Assembly (NCBI RefSeq): GCF_025961475.1
Contig: NZ_JAOQNS010000003.1
Location: 320,501 to 384,500, forward strand
Length of the DNA stretch: 64,000 nt
Reading direction: 5' to 3'
Origin: Rhodobium gokarnense
Lineage (GTDB): Bacteria; Pseudomonadota; Alphaproteobacteria; Rhizobiales; Rhodobiaceae
The notes under the pieces: generated by a model
Told to the model about the DNA's origin: nothing
The model's input: only the letters and a program-made list of their open reading frames with translations
The model's database searches: none
Translations under genes and position numbers: made by a program
In this document: positions 50,283 through 63,363 of the stretch, piece after piece
How the letters are laid out: each line of letters starts with the position of its first letter
Numbering within the stretch: the first letter of the stretch is position 1

Positions 50283-51187
50283 CCGACATCGAAACGGCCA
50301 CCGACGACACCCCGGAGCGTCCCGAGATGCACGTATCTTTCGAATTTTTCCCGCCGAAATCCGACAAGATGGAAGCGACCCTGTGGCAGGCCATCGAAAA
50401 GCTGGCCCCGCTCGAACCCCGTTTCGTCTCCGTCACCTACGGGGCCGGCGGCTCGACCCGCGAGCGCACCCATTCGACCGTCGCCCGCATCGTCCGCGAG
50501 ACGAGCCTCACACCGGCCGCCCATCTGACCTGCGTCGATGCGACGAAGGAAGAGGTCGACCAGGTGGCGCGCGACTATCTCGCCGCCGGCGTCCGCCACA
50601 TCGTCGCCCTGCGCGGCGACCCGATCGCCGGCATCGGCACCAGCTACCACGCCCATCCGGGCGGCTACGCCTATTCGTCCGATCTGGTGGCGGGCCTGAA
50701 GGAAATCGCCGATTTCGAGATCTCCGTCTCCGCCTATGCCGAACGGCATCCCGAAAGCCCGGACTGGCAGACCGACATCGACATGCTGAAGCGCAAGGTC
50801 GACGCCGGCGCCACGCGGGCCATCACCCAGTTCTTCTTCAACAACGACCTGTTCGAGGCCTATGTGGAGCGCGTGCGCGCCGCCGGCATCTTCATTCCGA
50901 TCGTGCCGGGCGTCATACCGATCCATAACTTCACGCAGATCTCCAAATTCGCCGGCATGTGCGGCGCCTCCATGCCGAAGGCACTGGTCGAGCGCTTCTA
51001 CGGCCTGGAGCACGATCCGGAGACCCACAAGCTGGTCGCGGCCGCCGTTGCCGCCGAGCAGGTCGACGACCTCGTCGCCCGCGGTGTCACCGACTTCCAT
51101 TTCTACACGCTGAACCGCGCCGAACTGGTCTTTGCGATCTGCCACATGCTCGGCATTCGCCCGCATATGGAAACGGTCGCCGCCTGA
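50279..51187 (+). CDS. metF: Methylenetetrahydrofolate reductase MetF
   Basis: FAD enzyme reducing 5,10-methylene-THF to 5-methyl-THF, the methyl donor used by MetH. 302 residues. N-terminal [17 protein letters not shown] with the catalytic Glu, then [31 protein letters not shown] and the FAD-side [19 protein letters not shown]. The last blocks PIVPGVIPI and [11 protein letters not shown] are complete. About 15 acidic residues precede the core. ATG 50279 overlaps the preceding gene by 4 bp. Confidence 0.97.
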   Translation: MTDIETATDDTPERPEMHVSFEFFPPKSDKMEATLWQAIEKLAPLEPRFVSVTYGAGGSTRERTHSTVARIVRETSLTPAAHLTCVDATKEEVDQVARDYLAAGVRHIVALRGDPIAGIGTSYHAHPGGYAYSSDLVAGLKEIADFEISVSAYAERHPESPDWQTDIDMLKRKVDAGATRAITQFFFNNDLFEAYVERVRAAGIFIPIVPGVIPIHNFTQISKFAGMCGASMPKALVERFYGLEHDPETHKLVAAAVAAEQVDDLVARGVTDFHFYTLNRAELVFAICHMLGIRPHMETVAA

Positions 51188-51269
51188 AAGCGACAGGACC
51201 GGCAGGAACACCCGAGCGGCCCGGCGCCTATCGCGCCCGGGCCCGACAAGAGATGATTGGACAAGAACC

Positions 51270-55019
<3,750 letters not shown>

Positions 55020-55060
55020 AACCGCGGAAAACGAGGCATTTGCGGACAGTCATCGGCGAC

Positions 55061-55085
55061 GACGGCCGCCGGCCGGGCGGCCGTC
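55061..55085 (+). terminator. GC hairpin downstream of metH
   Basis: GACGGCCGCC-5 nt-GGCGGCCGTC, a 10 bp perfect stem 42 bp past the metH stop. No T-tract follows, so it may be a Rho-assisted terminator or 3' stabiliser. Confidence 0.45.
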
Positions 55086-55203
55086 ATGCCTGCCATTCGC
55101 GCGATCGGTAAAATCGCGCCGACCCCGGTAACCAAATTCCAATCCGCAATTGTCTATAGTGGGGTCGATCGGGGTCCCACTGTGCACATTGCGGAACGGC
55201 TTT

Positions 55204-56286
55204 ATGGCGGGCGTCAGTCTTCTTGAGGAAATGACTCAGCTTGCGGCGCAGCCGTCGGACGAGAGCCGGCGCGCGCTCCTGAGGAACCTCACCGACCTGT
55301 TCGACGCCGAGACGCCGGAAGCGCGCGACCACACCAAAAACCTCTTTGAAGAAGTCGTCTCCCGTGTCATCGACGACGTCGCGGTGGAGATCCGCGCCGA
55401 GGTTTCCGAGCGCCTGTCGAAGATCGACCAGTCGCCGCGCAACCTGATGCTGCGACTTGCCAATGACGATGCGACGGTCGCCGCCCCGGTGCTGCGCAAT
55501 TCGGAGGTACTGACCGACCAGGACCTCATCCGCATCGCCGAAAAGAAGGGCCAGGATCACCTGATGGCGATTTCCCGGCGCAAGGCCCTGTCGGAGCGGG
55601 TCACCGACATCCTCGTGGCCAGGGGCGAGACCCAGGTGCTCCATTCGGTGACGCGCAATGTCGGCGCACGGTTTTCCGAGGCGACCTTCGAGACCCTGAT
55701 CGAACGCTCCGAGGGCGACGACGAGCTCCAGAGCAACATCGTGGAGCGCTCGGACCTCACCGAGCCGCTGGCCAACCGGCTGCGCCCGTTCCTGTCCGAA
55801 ATGCTCAAGGAAAAGCTCAACGAGGCGCAGCTCAAGGCCAGCGACACCACCTTCAATGCGGCGGTCTCCTCCACCGTTCTGCGGGTCGAGAACAAGCTCA
55901 AGGCCCGCCAGCGGGCGCGCCTGGAAATCCGCGTCATGGCGGCCGAGGTCGAAAAGGGCGAGCGCGATCTCGGCACCACGGTCGAGGCGCTGTGCAAGGC
56001 CGACCGCGCCCTCGACGTCGCCAGCCTGATCCTGACGCTCTCCGACCTGCACGGCATCGACGCCACCAAGACGATCTTCAAGCGCGAGCCGGGCCCGATC
56101 GCGGTCCTGTGCAAGAACGCCGGCATCCCGACCAGGGCCTTTGCCGCCATCGTCCGCCTGCGCCGCAAGCGCCTGAAGCTCGACAACGCCGAATCCGCCA
56201 AGGAAGTCGCGCTCTACGAAGCGCTGAAAGAGACCGACGCCCGCCGCGCCGTCCATTTCCTGAAACTGAGGAATGCCAGCGCCTGA
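55204..56286 (+). CDS. DUF2336 protein, first paralogue
   Basis: 360 residues from ATG 55204 (MAGVSLLEEMTQLAAQPSDESRRALLRNLTDLF); an upstream in-frame TTG has no ribosome site. All-helical and HEAT-like: ISRRKALSERVTDILVARGETQVLHSVTRNVGARFSEATFETLIERS is the recurring DUF2336 block. It ends with GPIAVLCKNAGIPTRAFAAIVRLRRKRL. No catalytic motif; soluble. The DUF2336 family is confined mostly to alphaproteobacteria and has no assigned function. A second paralogue lies 1.5 kb downstream at 57776. Convergent with the isochorismatase gene. Confidence 0.88.
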   Translation: MAGVSLLEEMTQLAAQPSDESRRALLRNLTDLFDAETPEARDHTKNLFEEVVSRVIDDVAVEIRAEVSERLSKIDQSPRNLMLRLANDDATVAAPVLRNSEVLTDQDLIRIAEKKGQDHLMAISRRKALSERVTDILVARGETQVLHSVTRNVGARFSEATFETLIERSEGDDELQSNIVERSDLTEPLANRLRPFLSEMLKEKLNEAQLKASDTTFNAAVSSTVLRVENKLKARQRARLEIRVMAAEVEKGERDLGTTVEALCKADRALDVASLILTLSDLHGIDATKTIFKREPGPIAVLCKNAGIPTRAFAAIVRLRRKRLKLDNAESAKEVALYEALKETDARRAVHFLKLRNASA

Positions 56287-56314
56287 AGGCGTCGTACGCC
56301 AACGGGAAAATGCC

Positions 56315-56914
56315 TCAGTCCGGAATGTCGTCGACGCTGCCGACCACCGTCGCAAACCGGTCCGCAAGGCCGGCAAGGCTCGCGGCCTTCAGCGTCGCCG
56401 CCGGCACCACACCCTCGCCGGCCGGCCCCGGCAGATCGCGCGTCGCCGTCGCCTCGGCCGGGATGGTCACCCGGAAGCCCCGGTCCACCGCGGCCCGTGT
56501 CGTTGCGTCGACGCACATATGGTTCATGAAGCCGGTAATGATGAGGTTCCGGCACCCGCCGGCGGCAAGGCTGTCGGCAAGGTCGGTGTCCTGAAAGGAA
56601 TTCGGCAGCGGCTTTTCATGCACCGGCTCGCCGTCCCGCGGCGCCACCTCCGCCATGATCGCGCCGCCCGGGCCGCTGCGGTCGAACGCACCGCCCGGCT
56701 GGCCGGCATGGGCGACGTGATGGACGGGCACGCCCGCCGCCCGCGCCCGCGCCAAGAGGCGCGCGATGGCGGCGACGGCCGGCGCGACGCCCTCCAGCGG
56801 CAGCAGGCCGGAGCGGTACTCCTCCTGCGCATCGATGATGATCAGAACGGATTCTGAAAGCCTGGACGGTGCGGCCGCAACACCGGCCATTTCCAGAAGG
56901 GTTTTCGGTGCCAT
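56315..56914 (-). CDS. Isochorismatase-like cysteine hydrolase
   Basis: 199 residues from ATG 56914, with GGAG 7 nt upstream. Catalytic triad Asp28 (LIIIDAQEEY), Lys101 (HEKPLPNSF) and Cys134 (TGFMNHMCVDATTRAA). The cis-peptide segment is TGFM-N. Members hydrolyse isochorismate, nicotinamide, N-carbamoyl amines or similar; this one is not assignable. It sits between two DUF2336 genes on the opposite strand and may be unrelated to them. Confidence 0.9.
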   Translation of the reverse strand: MAPKTLLEMAGVAAAPSRLSESVLIIIDAQEEYRSGLLPLEGVAPAVAAIARLLARARAAGVPVHHVAHAGQPGGAFDRSGPGGAIMAEVAPRDGEPVHEKPLPNSFQDTDLADSLAAGGCRNLIITGFMNHMCVDATTRAAVDRGFRVTIPAEATATRDLPGPAGEGVVPAATLKAASLAGLADRFATVVGSVDDIPD

Positions 56915-57190
56915 CGGGCACTCCTTGGGCAGCAACGAACGGTCCGGCGAGCATAGCGCCTTCCGGCGAAAGTCCCATGACCGTTCTGCAGGAGAATTGC
57001 CGCGAGCGTCGCGATCCGCCGGATCAACTTGCTGTGCACCGCAACAAGACTTTTCACCGGCAAATTGTCGCATTGGGCGAATCGGATCGCTTGGTGGTTG
57101 CATTGGAAAGAGTTCCGGGCCGGGCGCCCGGCGGAGCCGCTCTGCGTGCTTTCCCGCGGCCGGCGAGTCGGGCGGATCGGAAATGGAAAC

Positions 57191-57215
57191 GGGGCGCTGC
57201 GATCCGCAGCGCCCC
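57191..57215 (-). terminator. Strong hairpin behind the small membrane protein gene
   Basis: GGGGCGCTGCG-ATC-CGCAGCGCCCC, an 11 bp perfect stem. On the minus strand it is followed by GTTTCCATTT and lies 88 bp past the small gene's stop. On the plus strand a CTTTTTC tract comes about 15 nt later. Best read as the terminator of the small gene. Confidence 0.65.
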
Positions 57216-57303
57216 GCATTGACTGTCACTCTTTTTCGGCAATCGAAGGTTTTTCGCCAACCTTCTGTTTTTTAGCCGTTTTTGCCGCCTTTCCGCTCTG
57301 GCG

Positions 57304-57390
57304 TTAGAGGGTACCCACGATAATTGCGGCGATGAAGACGAAAGCTCCGCTGATCATCAGCGCGTTCAAACTTCGTGTCATGCTCATCAT
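57304..57390 (-). CDS. 28-residue predicted membrane microprotein
   Basis: ATG 57390 to TAA 57304. The ribosome site GGGAG lies 4-5 nt before the start. Basic short N-terminus (MMSMTRSLN), then one hydrophobic helix LMISGAFVFIAAIIVGTL that runs to the end. Alternative starts at ATG 57387 or 57381 would change little. A strong hairpin follows downstream and an AT-rich promoter-like region lies upstream, so it looks like an independent small transcription unit. Too short for ordinary gene finders. No family recognised; single-helix microproteins of this kind often bind larger membrane complexes. Confidence 0.6.
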   Translation of the reverse strand: MMSMTRSLNALMISGAFVFIAAIIVGTL

Positions 57391-57775
57391 TGGTCTCCCT
57401 TCTGCCAACACACCAATGATAATGCGGAATGACACGTAGCCGAAGAAAAAAAGTTTGTGCGCCGCAGAACTCGAACCAGCTGAGGTTGCGCGACCTGACG
57501 GGGTGTCCGTTGAAAAATCTTAATAAACTGTTTTTACATCGCAGATGAAAACCTGATAAAAAAAAACTTCCCAAAACCCTGCCGATCAATTGGAAATTAA
57601 TTTCAAAACCAAAATAACGCCACAATTCAATTGCGGTTTTTACGATGTGTTCGCTCTAGTTGGCCGATTCGAACGATCATTTCAGAATAGATCTCATTTT
57701 AGACATCATTTTAACGGCGCCGCCATCTTGCCGCGCAATACTCGCCGGACTTGTGTCCCTCCATAACCAGGTGGC
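57391..57775. other. AT-rich 385 bp gap before the second DUF2336 gene
   Basis: Much lower GC than the surroundings. It contains A-runs (57428-57434, 57558-57566) and a perfect 12 bp palindrome GAAATTAATTTC (57593-57604). It should hold the promoters of the small membrane protein (minus) and the DUF2336 gene (plus). A 117-codon minus-strand frame across it (57272-57625) has no protein-like character and no ribosome site. Confidence 0.5.
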
Positions 57776-58879
57776 GTGACCGACGTGAGCAAGAACGCGG
57801 TTCTGAAGGAATATGAAACCCTCGCCGGCGAGACGGCGCCGGACGGCCGCCGACGGCTGCTGCGGCGCCTTGGCGACCTGTTCGGGGCCGGCAGCCTGGC
57901 GTCCAAGGCGACCTCCCGCGATCTCTTCGCCGATGTCGTCGGCCGCGTCCTGGAGGACGTTCCGGTCAAGGTCCGTTCCGAAGTCGCCCGGCGGCTGGCC
58001 GCGGACGACCAGGCACCCCACAAGCTGGTGCTGCGCCTTGCCGGCGACCAGATTGTCGTCGCCGACCCGCTCCTGCGCACTTCCATCGTGTTGACCGACG
58101 ACGACCTCGTAAAGCTCGCCTCCGAGCAGTCCGTCGACCACCTGCTCGCCATTTCCCGGCGCCAGACGCTGTCGAAGGCGGTGACCGAAATCCTCGTCCA
58201 GCGCGGCGACCGTGCCGTCCTCCACGCGGTCACCGGCAATGATGGCGCGGAATTCTCCGAAGCCGCCTTCGACATGCTGGTGCGCTGCGCCGGCAACGAC
58301 GAGGTACTCCAGGAAAACCTCGCCGCCCGCACCGACCTGACGGCCACCGTCGTCGAATGGCTGCGCCCGCTGTTGACCGAGGAACTGACGGTCCGGCTTG
58401 CCAAGGCGGACATCGCCGCCAGCCAGGACGGCCTCGACCGCCTCGTCATGGTCACCGCCAAGCGCATCGAAAACGAGCTGATGGAGGTGCGCCAGACGCG
58501 CATCGACGCCGGCATCATGGCCGACGACATCCGCAGCGGCCTCCGCGACCTCGATTCCGTCGTGGAATCCCTCGTCCGGGCCGACCGGGCGCTCGACATC
58601 GCGCTGGTCATCGAAGGCCTCAGCGAGGCCGAGGGGGTCGACGTCAGCCGCCTCATCTTCCGCAAGGAAAGCGGTCCCATCGCCGTCCTGTGCAAGGACA
58701 TCGGCCTTGGCACCAAGGCGTTCATGGCCGTCGCCCGCCTGCGCGAAAGGCGCCTCAGGCGTCCGGCGCCTGTGACCCGCGCCGAAGTGGAACTTTATTC
58801 CCGCATGAGCCCAGAGGAAGCCCACCGGGCCATCCGCGTGCTCAAGGAACGCCGCAAGCCGGAAAAGCAGGCGAGCTAG
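57776..58879 (+). CDS. DUF2336 protein, second paralogue
   Basis: 367 residues from GTG 57776 (AGGTGG just upstream); GTG 57785 is an alternative. Aligns with the first paralogue along its length: DLFGAGSLASKATSRDLFADVVGRVLEDVPVKVRSEVARRLAADDQAPHKLVLRLAGD, then HLLAISRRQTLSKAVTEILVQRGDRAVLHAVTGN. The C-terminal block SGPIAVLCKDIGLGTKAFMAVARLRERRLRR is nearly shared. Divergence elsewhere is considerable, so the duplication is old. Helical, soluble, function unknown. Confidence 0.88.
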   Translation: MTDVSKNAVLKEYETLAGETAPDGRRRLLRRLGDLFGAGSLASKATSRDLFADVVGRVLEDVPVKVRSEVARRLAADDQAPHKLVLRLAGDQIVVADPLLRTSIVLTDDDLVKLASEQSVDHLLAISRRQTLSKAVTEILVQRGDRAVLHAVTGNDGAEFSEAAFDMLVRCAGNDEVLQENLAARTDLTATVVEWLRPLLTEELTVRLAKADIAASQDGLDRLVMVTAKRIENELMEVRQTRIDAGIMADDIRSGLRDLDSVVESLVRADRALDIALVIEGLSEAEGVDVSRLIFRKESGPIAVLCKDIGLGTKAFMAVARLRERRLRRPAPVTRAEVELYSRMSPEEAHRAIRVLKERRKPEKQAS

Positions 58880-58922
58880 CGCCCCCAAGCCGTCTGGCAA
58901 TCTCATCCAACGGCAGGGACCG

Positions 58923-60167
58923 TCAGGACCGCGCCGCGATCACCCGTTCCAGCCACGCCGCGGCGGCGAGCGTCGTCCTGTCCGCCCGCACCGGGCCGAC
59001 GATCTGCACACCGAGCGGCAGCCCCTTGTCGCTCGCGAGACCCGGCACGTTGACGGCCGGCGTTCCCATCAGCGTCCACAGCCGGTTGAAGATCGACGAG
59101 CCCGTGCTGCCGAGGCCTTCGGGCGCCGCGCCCGGCGCCGACGGCGTCAGAATGACGTCCACATCGGCGAACACCTTTCCCAGCCCGTGCCGGCCTGAGC
59201 GCGCCGTCGCCTGCGCCGCGTCATAGGCCTCCGGCGTAATCGCATCGCCGGCATCGAGCATCTCGCGCAGGATCGCGCTGAGCTCGTCGCTGTGATTGTC
59301 GCGCTCGTAAGAGAGCGCCAGATTGGCCTCGAAATCCTGGATCACCTGGTGCGCGGCAAAGGCGTCGGCATAGGTCCCTGCAAGCTGCAATGTCTCGACC
59401 CGCGCCCCGGCATCGGCGGCAAGCCGCGCCGCCTCGCCGACAGCGGCCCGCATCTCCCCGCTCGCCTCGTTCCACAGATGGGTTTCGACGACGCCGATCC
59501 GCGGCGGCGGAAGCTCCTCGCCGACAGTGAGGTCGCGCCCGGTGAGGAGAGCGGCAAAGAGCGCGGCGTCCACGACCCCGGCGCCGAACAGGCCGACCGT
59601 GTCGAGTGTCCAGGAAAACGTCTTCATGCCGACGGTCGGCAACAGGCCGAAGGTCGGCTTGTAGCCGGCGATACCGCAAAAGCTCGCCGGCCGCACCACC
59701 GAGCCGCCGGTCTGGGTGCCGACCGCGAGCGGCAGCATGCCGGCCGCCACCGCCGCCGCCGAGCCGGACGACGACCCACCCGGAGAGTGCGCCGGATTGC
59801 GGGGGTTCCGCGTCCGCCCGGCCTGCATGAAGGCGAACTCCGTCGTCACCGTCTTGCCGATCACCGTCGCCCCGGCCCGCCGGCACAGCGACACGATCGC
59901 CGCATCGGTCCGCGCCATGTGGCCGGCATAGATCGGCGAGCCGTAGGTGGACGGCATGTCGGCAGTATCGAAAATATCCTTGATGCCGACCGGCAGGCCG
60001 CAGAGCGCACCGCTCGCGGGCGGGCGCGCCGCGCCATGGTCGATCGCCTCGAAGGCGCCGATCAGCTCTTCCTCCGCATCGATGGTGTCGAACACCTGGG
60101 CGAGAACCTCGCCGATCCGGGTCTTGCCGGCGCGGATGTCGGCGACGAGTTTTGCAGCGGACAGCAT
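58923..60167 (-). CDS. Amidase-signature family hydrolase
   Basis: 414 residues from ATG 60167, with GGAG 8-9 nt upstream; the long upstream open frame is antisense to the dehydrogenase gene. Amidase signature: Lys63 (VGIKDIFDTA), Ser region GGSSSGSAAAVAAG (131-144) and nucleophile Ser156 (GTQTGGSVVRPASFCG). No GatA-type partner genes are nearby and GatA is usually ~490 residues, so this is a catabolic amidase rather than the tRNA amidotransferase subunit. Divergent from the alcohol dehydrogenase gene. Confidence 0.93.
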   Translation of the reverse strand: MLSAAKLVADIRAGKTRIGEVLAQVFDTIDAEEELIGAFEAIDHGAARPPASGALCGLPVGIKDIFDTADMPSTYGSPIYAGHMARTDAAIVSLCRRAGATVIGKTVTTEFAFMQAGRTRNPRNPAHSPGGSSSGSAAAVAAGMLPLAVGTQTGGSVVRPASFCGIAGYKPTFGLLPTVGMKTFSWTLDTVGLFGAGVVDAALFAALLTGRDLTVGEELPPPRIGVVETHLWNEASGEMRAAVGEAARLAADAGARVETLQLAGTYADAFAAHQVIQDFEANLALSYERDNHSDELSAILREMLDAGDAITPEAYDAAQATARSGRHGLGKVFADVDVILTPSAPGAAPEGLGSTGSSIFNRLWTLMGTPAVNVPGLASDKGLPLGVQIVGPVRADRTTLAAAAWLERVIAARS

Positions 60168-60347
60168 GAGGGATCTCCAGAACGGCGGGGCGCCGAGGCT
60201 TTTCAGGCGACTCGGGCGCGTGCGGTTGACAGGCGATAGAACACGCTCACCATGGCAAAAGGCAAGGTGCATTGCGAGCCAGCCGGACCACCCGCAATAC
60301 GTCAGAAAAGGCCGCGCCAGGCGCCCCTTTTCGGAAAGGAAACCGCC

Positions 60348-61334
60348 ATGCGCGCAATGGTGCTGAGGGAGCAGGGCAAACCGCTTCAAGCCTGGAACCT
60401 GCCGACGCCGGAGCCGGGTCCGGGCCAGATCCTCGTCGAGGTCGCGGCCTGCGGCGTCTGCCGCACCGATCTGCACGTGGTCGACGGCGACCTGACACAT
60501 CCGAAATTGCCGCTGGTGCCGGGGCACGAGATCGTCGGGTATGTCGTCGCCAAGGGCGCAGGCGTCGATCGCCATGCCGTCGGCGGCCGGGTCGGCATTC
60601 CCTGGCTCGGGTCGACCTGCGGCCACTGCCCCTATTGCGACGGCGGCCGGGAGAACCTCTGCGACGATCCCGGTTTCACCGGCTACACGCTCGACGGCGG
60701 CTACGCCACCCACGCCATCGCCGATGCCCGCTACGCCTTTGCCATTGAGGGGGACTACTCCGATGCCGAAGCAGCGCCCCTGCTCTGCGCCGGCCTCATC
60801 GGCCATCGCTCGCTGAAGATGGCCGGTCCGGAGGCGCGCACCGTCGGCATCTACGGCTTCGGCGCCGCCGCTCATATCGTTGCGCAGGTCGCACGCTACG
60901 AAGATCGCAAGGTGCTTGCCTTCACCCGGCCGGGCGACACGGACGCGATGGCCTTTGCCCGCGACATGGGCTGCGCCTGGGCCGGCGGATCGGACGAGCC
61001 GGCGCCGGAACCTCTCGATGCCGCGCTCATCTTCGCGCCCGTCGGAAGCCTCGTCCCGGCTGCGCTGAAGGCCGTCAAAAAGGGCGGCACCGTCGTCTGC
61101 GGTGGCATCCACATGTCGGATATTCCGGGATTCCCTTATTCCGATCTCTGGGAAGAACGGGTGATCCGCTCGGTCGCCAACTTGACGCGTGAGGACGCCG
61201 AGGAGTTCCTGGCGCTCGCCCCGAAGGCCGGGGTCAGGACGACGGTCGTCCCCTATCCGCTCGAGGAAGCGAATAGGGCGCTCGACGATTTGCGCGCCGG
61301 GCGCCTCAGCGGCGCCGCGGTGCTCATTCCGTGA
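60348..61334 (+). CDS. Zinc-dependent alcohol dehydrogenase
   Basis: 328 residues from ATG 60348 (AAGGA at 8 nt). Medium-chain family: catalytic zinc ligands Cys38 (CGVCRTDLHV), His60 and Glu61 (PGHEIVGYV). The structural zinc lobe has Cys91, Cys94, Cys97 and Cys105 (CGHCPYCDGGRENLC). The NAD(P) fold has VGIYGFGAAAHIVAQVA, whose GFGAAA differs from the usual GxGxxG by the third position. Substrate unknown. It ends 24 bp from the convergent PPK2 gene. Confidence 0.93.
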   Translation: MRAMVLREQGKPLQAWNLPTPEPGPGQILVEVAACGVCRTDLHVVDGDLTHPKLPLVPGHEIVGYVVAKGAGVDRHAVGGRVGIPWLGSTCGHCPYCDGGRENLCDDPGFTGYTLDGGYATHAIADARYAFAIEGDYSDAEAAPLLCAGLIGHRSLKMAGPEARTVGIYGFGAAAHIVAQVARYEDRKVLAFTRPGDTDAMAFARDMGCAWAGGSDEPAPEPLDAALIFAPVGSLVPAALKAVKKGGTVVCGGIHMSDIPGFPYSDLWEERVIRSVANLTREDAEEFLALAPKAGVRTTVVPYPLEEANRALDDLRAGRLSGAAVLIP

Positions 61335-61358
61335 GGCTGGCTGCTTCCGGGCGCGGGC

Positions 61359-62396
61359 CTATTTGCCTGCGCGCTTCGTTTCCGGATGGAGGCTCTTGCC
61401 GAGGATGTGCCGCGCCTCGCCGAGGGCGTGCGCACCCGATCCGACGATCAGCGGATCCGGGCCGCGAACGACCGAAGGATTCTTGTTCGGGTAGGGCAGC
61501 GACGACAGGAAGTGCTGCATGCAGTTGAGGCGGGCCCGCTTCTTGTCGTTCGACTTGACGATCACCCAGGGCGCATCGGCGGTGTCGGTATAGAAGAACA
61601 TCGACTCCTTGGCCTCGGTGTAGTCGTCCCACTTGTCGAGCGAAGCGCGGTCCACGGGCGACAGCTTCCACTGCTTTAAGGGATCGGTCTCGCGCGCCTT
61701 GAAGCGCCGGCGCTGCTCTCCCTGTGAGACGGAAAACCAGTATTTGAAGAGCTGCACGCCGGAGCGCACCAGCATCTGTTCCAGGTCCGGGCAGGTCCGC
61801 ATGAACTCCAGGTATTCGTTCGGCGAGCAGAACCCCATGACCCGTTCGACGCCGGCCCGGTTGTACCAGGAGCGGTCGAACAGCACGATCTCGCCGGCCG
61901 CCGGCAGGTGCTCGACATAGCGCTGGAAATACCACTGGGTCTTTTCCCGCTCGGTCGGTTTCGGCAGCGCGACGACGCGGGCGGCGCGCGGGTTCAAATG
62001 CTCCATGAACCTCTTGATGGTGCCGCCCTTGCCGGCCGCATCGCGGCCCTCGAACAGGATCACCACCTTCTGGCCGGTTTCCTCCACCCAGCGCTGGACC
62101 TTCAGGAGTTCCACCTGCAGCTCCGCCTTGTGTTCCTCGTAAGGCGCCCGGCGCAGCTTGCTCTTGTAGGGGTATTCGCCGGTCTCGAAGATGCGTTTGA
62201 TCTCGAGCGGATCATGCCGCATCTCGGCGATGTGATGGGCCGGGTTCTCGAAAGCTGCGACCTTGGCCGCGCCCTTTTTCTTTCCAGCAGGTTTTTCCCG
62301 CGCGGTCGTGACCGGTTCGGTGTCCGGCAGGTCCGGAAGTGTGGTCACCACGTCATCTGCGATGGAAAAGCCCTGGCGGTCTTCGGAATCCTTCAT
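61359..62396 (-). CDS. ppk2: Polyphosphate kinase 2
   Basis: 345 residues from ATG 62396; an upstream in-frame ATG at 62441 has GGAGG only 3 nt away and would add 15 residues. Charged N-terminal extension (1-85), then the kinase core: Walker A GRDAAGKGG at 117-125, LPKPTEREKTQWYFQRYVEHLPAAGEIVLFDRSWYNRAGVERVMGF with the Walker B Asp and lid, and KARETDPLKQWKLSPVD. This is a single-domain class I PPK2, which phosphorylates ADP or GDP with polyphosphate. 246-290 bp upstream to the next gene gives room for a promoter, not identified. Confidence 0.94.
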   Translation of the reverse strand: MKDSEDRQGFSIADDVVTTLPDLPDTEPVTTAREKPAGKKKGAAKVAAFENPAHHIAEMRHDPLEIKRIFETGEYPYKSKLRRAPYEEHKAELQVELLKVQRWVEETGQKVVILFEGRDAAGKGGTIKRFMEHLNPRAARVVALPKPTEREKTQWYFQRYVEHLPAAGEIVLFDRSWYNRAGVERVMGFCSPNEYLEFMRTCPDLEQMLVRSGVQLFKYWFSVSQGEQRRRFKARETDPLKQWKLSPVDRASLDKWDDYTEAKESMFFYTDTADAPWVIVKSNDKKRARLNCMQHFLSSLPYPNKNPSVVRGPDPLIVGSGAHALGEARHILGKSLHPETKRAGK

Positions 62397-62688
62397 GCCC
62401 GTCTCTCTTGTTTGCGCCCTGATTTTGTTTTGCCGGGTCATAATCCTCCATTTGAATTGAAATTGACCTAACCGAAAGGCTTCACGAAAAGTAAATGCTC
62501 GGAGCTGGCGGTCGCCAATAGTTCGAAAGGACTTATGCGGAGCGGGCAATCCTGGCATCGGGCCTGAAAAATATTTATCGGATACACGCGACCACCACGG
62601 CGGCGCATCGACGGCCACCTGATGCCGCAACGGTTACGGGACCCGCAGCGTTAATGAATCGTAATCGTTCTTTCACCAGACTGGCCCC

Positions 62689-63363
62689 ATGCCGATCAGA
62701 CACCCTTGGCGCCTATCTGCGGCGCTTCTCACCGCCCTTGCCCTGACCGCCTGCGCGGCGGGCATGATGGCCTTCGACGACAGCCGCGAGGAATGGCGCA
62801 GCCAGGCGGACCGGACCTGCCGCACCAGCGGCCGGGTCACGCCCTCGCCCTTCGTCACGCCGATGGAGCCGATCTTCGAAGAGGGCGAATGCGGCGCCGA
62901 CGCGCCCTACAAGGTCACGGCCGCGGCCGACGGCTCCGTCGCTTTTTCCGTACCGGCGACCCTTGCCTGCCCGATGCTGCCGGCGCTCGACCGATGGCTG
63001 CAGACCGTCGTCCAGCCGGCGGCGGGCGAAAACCTCGACAGCAAGATCGTTTCCGTCGACGTCGCCGCCTCCTATGTCTGCCGCACCCGCAACAATAAGC
63101 CCGGGGCCAAGGTGTCGGAACACGCCTACGCCAACGCCATCGACATTTCCGCCTTCCGCACCGCCGACGGCCGCCGCGTCACCGTCGCCGACGGCTGGAA
63201 AGGTGCACCGCAAGAGGCCGCGTTCCTGAAAACCGTCCACGACAAGGCCTGCGGCCCCTTCAACACCGTGATCGGCCCCGACGGCGACCGGCACCACCAG
63301 GACCATTTCCACCTCGACCTCGCCCGTCGCGGCCGCAACGGCGACGGCAAGTTCTGCCAATGA
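62689..63363 (+). CDS. Extensin-like family lipoprotein
   Basis: 224 residues. Signal sequence with lipobox LTAC, Cys22. Mature region carries the extensin-like domain (about 65-220): ATLACPMLPALDRWLQTVVQPAA, then VSEHAYANAIDISAFRTADG and DGDRHHQDHFHLDL. The conserved His and Asp residues (SEHAYANAIDIS, DHFHLD) resemble those of D-Ala-D-Ala carboxypeptidase or LAS-type metallopeptidases, so a peptidoglycan-active zinc enzyme is possible. Envelope-located by signal. Confidence 0.9.
   Translation: MPIRHPWRLSAALLTALALTACAAGMMAFDDSREEWRSQADRTCRTSGRVTPSPFVTPMEPIFEEGECGADAPYKVTAAADGSVAFSVPATLACPMLPALDRWLQTVVQPAAGENLDSKIVSVDVAASYVCRTRNNKPGAKVSEHAYANAIDISAFRTADGRRVTVADGWKGAPQEAAFLKTVHDKACGPFNTVIGPDGDRHHQDHFHLDLARRGRNGDGKFCQ

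Noticed and set aside
51188-51269. SAM riboswitch between metF and metH
   Set aside because: Only 82 bp and no recognisable conserved core; control is better explained by the ArsR-type fusion.
57272-57625. 117-codon minus-strand open frame in the AT-rich gap
   Set aside because: No ribosome site, no protein-like pattern, and it conflicts with the better supported 28-codon gene in another frame.
58923-60167. GatA subunit of the Glu-tRNA amidotransferase
   Set aside because: Too short for GatA and without gatB or gatC neighbours; a catabolic amidase fits better.
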